DNA of 10,941 nt from Limnoraphis robusta CS-951 (GTDB lineage Bacteria > Cyanobacteriota > Cyanobacteriia > Cyanobacteriales > Microcoleaceae). The notes beneath the pieces are model-generated. The model worked only from the letters and a program-made list of their open reading frames with translations. It made no database searches and was not told the origin of the DNA. Below, one piece after another: positions 5,930 to 10,941 of the stretch. The position numbers were made by a program, and so were the translations under genes. The DNA is taken from positions 1 to 10,941 of the forward strand of contig NZ_LATL02000207.1 of the NCBI RefSeq assembly GCF_000972705.2, given 5' to 3'. The first letter of the stretch is position 1. Each line of letters begins with the position of its first letter.

Positions 5930-8314
5930 TTAGACAATATACTGAGAATCAATCGGTTGGGCGCGGTTGAGGGCGACTAACGTTTGATAGAAAATCGCTG
6001 CAACCTCTCCACGAGTAATATCCCGTTGGGGAGACAATAAATCCCGACGCGGATAATTGACAACCATCCGCTTTTCCGTCGCTGTCGCCACCGCATCCGT
6101 TGCAAAACTGGGAATTTGGGCGCGATCGCTGTAAGCTAGTAGAGAGCTAGACGTTCCGCCTGTCAGCTTCAAGCCATTGATTAACGACACAATTGCTTGG
6201 GCGCGGGTTAAATTTTGGTTCGGGCGAAACGTTTCATCAGGGAAGCCTGCCAGAAACCCAGCGCGGTTAGCTTTCTCAATCACCGCTTTCGCCCAAAAAT
6301 CCGCCGCCACATCTTTAAAACTCGTTCCGGGGCGAATGGGAGTGAGTTCAAACGCCTTAGCTAATAATGCCGCGTGTTCAGCACGAGTTAAACTATTATT
6401 GGGTCGAAACGTACCATCTGGATAACCACTAATAATCCTTAAATTGACTAACCCCTCAATAAACGCTTTCGCCCAATGAGTGCTAATATCCTTTAAGCTA
6501 CCGTCTGGAGTCGGAGTGGGAGTCGGAGTGGGTGTGGGAGTCGGAGTTGGCGTGGGAGTCGGAGCATCATTATTGGCATAATCAATCTCTCCTTTCGTGC
6601 GAGTCGGGTTAATATCGTTTCCGACCGAGATCAGCTTAAACTTACCCGCATTCTGCACATCATACTTACCATTATCGCGGAAAACGTTCCCACCCGGATC
6701 TTGACTATTACCTAAATCGGGAAGCGAATCTGCAATCACCGTTAACCCATCTTGTAGGTTCTTTTCAATGATATTTTTTCGTAAAACAGGTTTACAACTT
6801 CCCGAAAGAACTAATCCCGTGCGATTTCCCGAAATCTCATTACTCACAATTAACGGCGCCGCTTGGGCTTGTACGGCAAGCGCATATCCAGTATCTTGAA
6901 ACTTATTACCGCGAATCTCTCCCTTGGCATTTCCCGCTAAAGCAATTCCATTCCCAGCATTTTTAGAAAACACACTATCGAGAATTTCAGGAATTGCTGT
7001 TCCGGTAATAAATATCCCTTCCCGCTTGGAATTAACAAACGTGCAATTCGCAACCGTACAATAAACCGATTCTATCCAAGTTCCTGTTCCGCGAATTTGA
7101 TCATTTGTGATACTAAATCCTCGCAAAACAGAATTATTTTCCATCCGAACCGTCATATTTTGAGAGGCGGCGGTGGGACTGGTAAAGCTACCACTTCCAG
7201 TAATTTGAGTATCCTTACCTTTTCCCGGTTCATTCCCTAATAACGTTACACCAGAAGGAACTAATAAAGGAAATATTTCGCCATTAGAAGCAGTATAAGT
7301 TCCTGGTGCAACTTGCACAACCGTTCCGGCTTGAGCTTGTTTGAGGGCTTTTGTAATCGTTTTAAACGGACTCGACTGAGTTCCGGAATTTGAATCATTT
7401 CCTTTGGTTGAATTAACGTAAAGAGTCATAACTGAAGCTGTGGTAAAATTCTGAACGACAACATTAACATTTCCCTCGATGCGATTTCCGTTGACATCAT
7501 TGCCAAACGAAGCGATCGCTACTAGGCTGGTATTTTGCACATCAAATCCGCCATTTTTGCGGAAGGTATTACTCCCCGGATGTTGAGGACTCCCCAAGTC
7601 CGGTGTAGAATTTTGAGTGATCACAATTCCATCACTACTGTTATGTTCGATGGTGTTGCGACGCAGAACAGGTCGTGCATCACCAGAAATCAACACACCT
7701 GTGCGATTTTCAAAGACAGCATTATCCGTCACTTGCGGGGCTGCATCCTGTTTGACAGAAATCCCATATCCGGTATTTTGAAAGATATTTCCCCGTACCA
7801 GTCCGGTGACACGTCCTTCTATCGACAAGCCATAACCTTCGTTGTCGATGAACAGATTATTGACAATCTGCGGACTTCCCGAACCTGTGGCGTAAATCCC
7901 TTGCCGTTTGCTGTGAGTCAGAGTACAATCAGCGATCGTTACCGTTGCAGACTCCAACCAAACGCCTGTTCCCTGCATTTGGCTATTGCTAATCGTAACG
8001 CCCCGCAATTGAGCATCATTTTCCAGCAATAGCGTTATATTTTGCAAGCCTGCACTCGGACTGAGATAGTGACCACTACCATCAATCAAAATTCCGCTTC
8101 CTTTCCCCGATTCGTTCCCCACAACGATGACTCCAGGGGGAATCTTTAAGGGAAAAATCTCACCTGTAGCAGCGTTGTACGTTCCCACCTCAAGTTGTAC
8201 TATTGTACCGGGTGTTGCTTGAGATAGGGCTTTTGTCAGGGTCTTCAAAGGCGCTGATTGACTGCCCTCACCCTGATCATGACCCAGAGCTGGGTTGACA
8301 TATATCATTGTCAT
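5930..8314 (-). CDS. Tandem DUF1565 beta-helix protein with Pro-Thr linker and three SLH domains
   Basis: 794 residues from ATG 8314; an upstream TTG at 8332 is less likely. Residues about 3-290 and 297-580 are two copies of one DUF1565/right-handed parallel beta-helix unit. Each runs from YVN through SxPxKT[IL]TKAL, a GEIFPL block and a GTGxWxES block to PDLG...PG.N.FR..G..DVQN. Such solenoids often bind or cleave polysaccharide, but I see no assured catalytic residues. A (PT)9 linker (585-603) leads to three SLH repeats (about 607-655, 665-715, 727-790). The first two have GYPDGTFRPNNSLTRAE and GFPDETFRPNQNLTRAQ; the third is divergent (NYPRRDLLSPQRDITRGE). SLH domains attach proteins to the cell wall, so this should be a surface protein, yet no signal peptide is visible because the first residues already belong to the beta-helix. 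Confidence 0.85.
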   Translation of the reverse strand: MTMIYVNPALGHDQGEGSQSAPLKTLTKALSQATPGTIVQLEVGTYNAATGEIFPLKIPPGVIVVGNESGKGSGILIDGSGHYLSPSAGLQNITLLLENDAQLRGVTISNSQMQGTGVWLESATVTIADCTLTHSKRQGIYATGSGSPQIVNNLFIDNEGYGLSIEGRVTGLVRGNIFQNTGYGISVKQDAAPQVTDNAVFENRTGVLISGDARPVLRRNTIEHNSSDGIVITQNSTPDLGSPQHPGSNTFRKNGGFDVQNTSLVAIASFGNDVNGNRIEGNVNVVVQNFTTASVMTLYVNSTKGNDSNSGTQSSPFKTITKALKQAQAGTVVQVAPGTYTASNGEIFPLLVPSGVTLLGNEPGKGKDTQITGSGSFTSPTAASQNMTVRMENNSVLRGFSITNDQIRGTGTWIESVYCTVANCTFVNSKREGIFITGTAIPEILDSVFSKNAGNGIALAGNAKGEIRGNKFQDTGYALAVQAQAAPLIVSNEISGNRTGLVLSGSCKPVLRKNIIEKNLQDGLTVIADSLPDLGNSQDPGGNVFRDNGKYDVQNAGKFKLISVGNDINPTRTKGEIDYANNDAPTPTPTPTPTPTPTPTPTPDGSLKDISTHWAKAFIEGLVNLRIISGYPDGTFRPNNSLTRAEHAALLAKAFELTPIRPGTSFKDVAADFWAKAVIEKANRAGFLAGFPDETFRPNQNLTRAQAIVSLINGLKLTGGTSSSLLAYSDRAQIPSFATDAVATATEKRMVVNYPRRDLLSPQRDITRGEVAAIFYQTLVALNRAQPIDSQYIV
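6506..6562. repeat. (Pro-Thr)9 hexanucleotide-like microsatellite
   Basis: 19 codons alternate Pro and Thr with nearly fixed codon use (CCx ACT), giving a 6-bp periodic tract GGAGTC/GGAGTG on the plus strand. It encodes the flexible linker between beta-helix and SLH parts. Such tracts change length readily by slippage without shifting the frame. Confidence 0.95.
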
Positions 8315-8526
8315 AGCTATGCTGGCTACCAAACCATCTGCGCTTATTCTAAAATTCTGTTACACCCCTGCTAAACGCTGTTCTGGAGAAAATCAGGATT
8401 CTGTTCAATTTTTTTAATGCTGAAATTCTTCTTCTGCCTGAGAAAGCAATGGTTAAAGCAAGACTTCGGCGATCGCTCGGACTGCTGAGTTAGATTTTTG
8501 GGGGATTAAAACCAATTAGTTTGAAG

Positions 8527-9558
8527 TCATTGTTCTTGACTGCGATCGCCATTTTTTTTCAGCCATCCTTGAAATATCCCACTCATTGTATTTGTCGTAT
8601 TTTCCAAGTTTTTGCTGACTTCCGATTTTACATCTTCTCCCCATTTCTGAGTCGTATTTACAACAGAATTAACCTGCTGACTGACTTGTTCTCCAACAGC
8701 TTGACTACTATTTTGACTGGCTGTAATGATCTGATTAAAAGCCATTTTTATCGGTTTTGGAGTCGCCGCATCCACCGCTTCAGCAACCCAAGACGTTCTT
8801 TCTCCCAACCAGCCAGAAGTGATATTAAACATTTCCGTTGCTTTTTCTACTGTTACCCCGCAGGCGACTTTAATTTCATCGGGTGTGGAATTATTTATCT
8901 TTTCTACAATGGCTTGACGTTGTTCTTCACTGAGATTATCCCAAACCTGTTTACCAATAATTCCCACGCCTGCGATCGCAATCACCGCTCCTCCGGTAGA
9001 CACCGCCGAAACAATCGCCGTCCCTGCTGCTATTCCACCGCCACCGGATGCCAACGTTCCCCCACCTAACCAGGCTAAAGCCGCATTTGTCGCTGCGGCA
9101 CCACTTAAAGAACCGATCGCCGTTCCGGTAGAGGCGGCAACCCCCAAAGTTGAGGCAACTGTTACCACTGTTCCCGCCGAGGTTCCAATCCCAATCATAA
9201 CACCTCCAACAATAGTCTGAGTGGCAAATTTAACCGTTCCCGACTGGGTAGAATAAGCCTTCCCCGTCACCATCAAAGTCGCCCAATGTTCACAATTAAA
9301 TTCTGTAGGATGATAGGAACGAATATTTCCCGCTTCTAAGGCTATTTTGAAGGATTTAATATTCTGTTTAATCCGATCAAAATCAAACGTTTCTCCCCTA
9401 ACTTTAACTGCACTCCAACCTTCTCCTTCAATCGGTTTTACCTCTAAGGTGGAATTATTCACCCAACCCACCGTGCGATTTTCTGCAATTACAATCCCAT
9501 AGTGAGCGATCGCACCGCAATTTTGTTTAACAATTTGTCCGAGTTGAAAGTTATTCAT
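8527..9558 (-). CDS. LRAT/NlpC-P60-like N-terminal domain fused to glycine-zipper hydrophobic region
   Basis: 343 residues. Residues 5-105 look like an LRAT-type (permuted papain, NC-domain) fold: GQIVKQNCGAIAHYGIVI with His19, then the hallmark NCEHWATLMVTG with Cys89 and His91, followed by STQ. Cys and His are the catalytic pair in this superfamily, whose members transfer or hydrolyse acyl groups, often on lipids. Residues about 112-205 are a long Gly/Ala-rich hydrophobic region, including ALAWLGGGTLASGGGGIAAG and STGGAVIAIAGVGIIG, of the glycine-zipper kind found in membrane-inserting proteins. Residues 206-343 are polar, helical and rich in Asn, Gln and Ser. AGGAGA at 9562-9567 is a strong ribosome site for ATG 9558. 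It lies 34 bases after the upstream hydrophobic-protein gene, probably in one operon. Substrate and role are unknown. Confidence 0.78.
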   Translation of the reverse strand: MNNFQLGQIVKQNCGAIAHYGIVIAENRTVGWVNNSTLEVKPIEGEGWSAVKVRGETFDFDRIKQNIKSFKIALEAGNIRSYHPTEFNCEHWATLMVTGKAYSTQSGTVKFATQTIVGGVMIGIGTSAGTVVTVASTLGVAASTGTAIGSLSGAAATNAALAWLGGGTLASGGGGIAAGTAIVSAVSTGGAVIAIAGVGIIGKQVWDNLSEEQRQAIVEKINNSTPDEIKVACGVTVEKATEMFNITSGWLGERTSWVAEAVDAATPKPIKMAFNQIITASQNSSQAVGEQVSQQVNSVVNTTQKWGEDVKSEVSKNLENTTNTMSGIFQGWLKKNGDRSQEQ

Positions 9559-9561
9559 CGA

Positions 9562-9567
9562 TCTCCT
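9562..9567 (-). promoter_or_regulatory. Strong ribosome binding site of the LRAT-like gene
   Basis: AAGGAGAT on the minus strand, three to four bases before ATG 9558. It is the clearest Shine-Dalgarno among the minus-strand genes and fixes this start. Confidence 0.7.
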
Positions 9568-9592
9568 TTTCCCAATTAAACTTGAATTTTTG

Positions 9593-10525
9593 TTATTCTA
9601 AAAGCATATCTAGCTCATTTTGTAACGCTTGCATTTCCGCCGAAGACGCTGCCGAAGATGCCGCCGAACTTCCTAACAAATCCCAAGGATTTTGACTGAT
9701 TTGTTGAACTCCTGCTTTTATTCCTTTTTGAGTTGCTTTAACAGTCGTTTGAGCCGTTGTTCTGATAAATTTCTGCCATTCGGGATCGATTTCCTGCCAA
9801 ATCGCTTGCAAAATAGATACACTCAATAATGCCGTGCCAACCGGAGGAAATAGAAGAACAACAGTTGTAATTACACCCGATGTAAAGACACGCAGCCCGA
9901 CTTTATTAATCGCACATTCTAAAGTTATTTTATCCTGTAAAACCTCAATTAAAACCGGGAAAACCTCTGTAACCACTGTAAAACCCAACGCGGCAAAGGC
10001 ATTTCCTCTCATTAGTTTTTGCAATACTTTAATAGCAACTCCCCGCATAAAACCCGTTTTTAAACCCTGAATTGTAACAGACAAAATTTGATCGAGTTCT
10101 GAAGCGGCGAGTTCTTGTTCTCCCCGACAATAAGCACCTAAAGTTTTAATAGATTGCAGTAAAATATTAATCGCCGCATTAATTGCCGCACCTTCAACAC
10201 CTGCACCGCCAATTTCTCCAACCCATGCTGCGGTTTCCATGATTTCAGCCGCGAGATAGGGATTTTCAGCTACCCAAACGGCAAAATCTTCACTGATGGG
10301 AAAACTTTTAATTCCATCAACCTCAATGACAATTGTCGTGTTACTCACTCCTTGATTTTCTAAATTTGTGAGAATTTTACCTGGATAATTACCCGAGTTG
10401 GCTTGCTTTTCTACATATTTCTCGGTTCCGGCTTTGGCTTGTATTTGAGCGATGACTTCTCCAACTTTGTCAATAACCCGTGCGTCGTGGAGAGCGTTTT
10501 TAGGCGGATTTGGGAGAAACCGCAA
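9593..10525 (-). CDS. Unrecognised hydrophobic helical protein, partner of the LRAT-like gene; start uncertain
   Basis: The conserved-looking body runs from about LPNPPKNALHDARVIDKVGE to a Ser/Ala-rich tail ending LQNELDMLLE. I do not recognise a named family. With the start at TTG 10525 (310 residues), three Gly/Ala-rich hydrophobic stretches lie at about 105-124 (VEGAAINAAINILLQ), 176-196 (NAFAALGFTVVTEVFPVL) and 213-243 (VFTSGVITTVVLLFPPVG). This pattern suggests helices that pack or insert into a membrane. The frame is open to a TTG at 10609, but a near-consensus promoter (10592-10620) lies inside that extension, so translation must start later. No in-frame ATG exists before residue 96. 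An out-of-frame ATG at 10547 with a 15-codon ORF sits in the gap, so a frameshift is possible. The gene is 34 bases upstream of the LRAT-like gene. Confidence 0.6.
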   Translation of the reverse strand: MRFLPNPPKNALHDARVIDKVGEVIAQIQAKAGTEKYVEKQANSGNYPGKILTNLENQGVSNTTIVIEVDGIKSFPISEDFAVWVAENPYLAAEIMETAAWVGEIGGAGVEGAAINAAINILLQSIKTLGAYCRGEQELAASELDQILSVTIQGLKTGFMRGVAIKVLQKLMRGNAFAALGFTVVTEVFPVLIEVLQDKITLECAINKVGLRVFTSGVITTVVLLFPPVGTALLSVSILQAIWQEIDPEWQKFIRTTAQTTVKATQKGIKAGVQQISQNPWDLLGSSAASSAASSAEMQALQNELDMLLE

Positions 10526-10591
10526 AGGAACAATCAGGGTTTGGCATGGGTAAAATGCCGATAACGTAGAACAACACTTTCGATTTTTAAA

Positions 10592-10620
10592 ATCATACCA
10601 GAGTCGCAAACCCTTGTCAA
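10592..10620 (-). promoter_or_regulatory. Near-consensus sigma-70 promoter of the two-gene unit
   Basis: On the minus strand TTGACA (10615-10620, perfect) and TATGAT (10592-10597, 5/6) are exactly 17 bases apart. Transcription would start near 10585. This is the best promoter match in the window, and it overlaps the 5' end of the longest open frame of the downstream gene. Confidence 0.75.
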
Positions 10621-10804
10621 CTCGTGAAATAAATGAAAATAATTTTTGATAAGCCGGAAATGTTAAATTTTATAAAGGGGACTAATTTTAAAAACCTAAA
10701 CAGAAGTCGAGGGATTAATGAGTTAAACTTATAATTCAGGAGAAACTCTCAAGCTGAGATACTATTCATTACTAATCGCATGATTGCAGTTTAACCCACA
10801 ACCG
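10610..10804. other. AT-rich region between divergent genes
   Basis: About 195 bases between the minus-strand unit and the plus-strand ABC ATPase. A perfect -10 hexamer TATAAT (10730-10735) points toward the ATPase but lacks a good -35. TTGATA (10646-10651) with TATAAA (10671-10676) is a second possibility with a long, 19-base spacer. I see no gene here. Confidence 0.4.
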
Positions 10805-10941
10805 ATGATCGAAGTCGAAAATCTGTGTAAGATCTATGGTTCAACTCCCGCCCTTCAGGATGTCTCATTTTCCGTGGAAGCCGGAGAAATCTTAGGATTC
10901 TTAGGCCCCAACGGAGCCGGAAAAACCACCACACTGCGAAT
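10805..10941 (+). CDS. ABC transporter ATP-binding protein, 5' end only
   Basis: The first 45 codons of an ABC ATPase, cut by the window edge. The start [20 protein letters not shown] is followed by [20 protein letters not shown] and TTTLR. This is the A-loop Tyr (position 11) and a perfect Walker A (GPNGAGKTT). The [19 protein letters not shown] form is typical of DrrA/CcmA/NatA-type export ATPases, which pair with an ABC-2 permease; that pairing is inference. ATG 10805 is chosen because the domain begins immediately. No strong Shine-Dalgarno is visible. Confidence 0.92.
   Translation, partial: MIEVENLCKIYGSTPALQDVSFSVEAGEILGFLGPNGAGKTTTLR

Noticed and set aside
6177..6425. Plus-strand ORF over the SLH region
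   Set aside because: Antisense shadow; its internal repeats merely mirror the SLH repeats.
7535..8032. Plus-strand ORF of 165 codons over the first beta-helix domain
   Set aside because: Antisense shadow of the duplicated beta-helix gene with no motif of its own.
8521..9069. Plus-strand ORF of 182 codons over the LRAT-like gene
   Set aside because: Antisense shadow; the minus strand has the NCEHW motif and a strong ribosome site.
9834..10070. Plus-strand ORF inside the hydrophobic-protein gene
   Set aside because: Antisense shadow, low complexity, no ribosome site.
10480..10525. Faint caspase-like look of LPNPPKNALHDARVID (compare LPNAVNDAxxI)
   Set aside because: No His-Gly or Cys catalytic motifs of a caspase domain follow; probably chance.
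10633..10734. 33-codon plus-strand ORF (MKIIFDKPEMLNFIKG...) upstream of the ABC ATPase
   Set aside because: Too short, AT-rich, no ribosome site, and it overlaps candidate promoter elements.

Overview
The window looks like chromosomal DNA from a filamentous, Oscillatoria-type cyanobacterium. It carries ten copies of the cyanobacterial HIP1 octamer GCGATCGC, a photosystem II assembly factor (psb28), clpS, a small membrane protein of a cyanobacterial DUF family, and a beta-helix protein with an SLH anchor. No rRNA, tRNA, CRISPR array or intact transposase was found. The order-level assignment is inference; 'cyanobacterium' is firm.

Layout. Positions 2-757 (+) hold the 3' end of a glutamine-rich coiled-coil gene built from near-identical 90-bp tandem repeats. 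Positions 1077-2210 (-) encode a one-component regulator, an XRE helix-turn-helix fused to a PBP-like (COG1910, molybdate-binding type) domain, with an inverted-repeat cluster upstream. Positions 2211-4120 are a decay zone: a remnant of a type I restriction hsdR gene with an internal stop, a short stretch encoding a twin-arginine signal that ends in a stop, and a 3'-truncated sulfite-oxidase-like molybdopterin-domain ORF that stops inside a short-repeat tract.

Positions 4200-5807 are ordinary core genes: clpS (+) with a recognisable promoter and leader, then a minus-strand series reading psb28, moaB, DUF6737-type membrane protein. The last of these ends tail-to-tail with clpS, sharing stop-codon bases. 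Positions 5930-8314 (-) encode a large surface-type protein: two tandem DUF1565 beta-helix domains, a (Pro-Thr)9 linker and three SLH repeats, with no visible signal peptide.

Positions 8527-10525 (-) form a two-gene unit behind a near-consensus promoter. The first gene encodes an unrecognised hydrophobic helical protein. The second encodes an LRAT/NlpC-P60-like protein fused to a glycine-zipper hydrophobic region. This is the best candidate here for an undescribed system. The window ends in the first 45 codons of an ABC transporter ATPase (+).

Two themes stand out. One is a possible degraded molybdenum neighbourhood: a COG1910-type regulator, a broken molybdopterin-domain gene with a broken Tat signal, and moaB. 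The other is the LRAT plus hydrophobic-protein pair, whose architecture suggests a membrane-acting module of unknown purpose.
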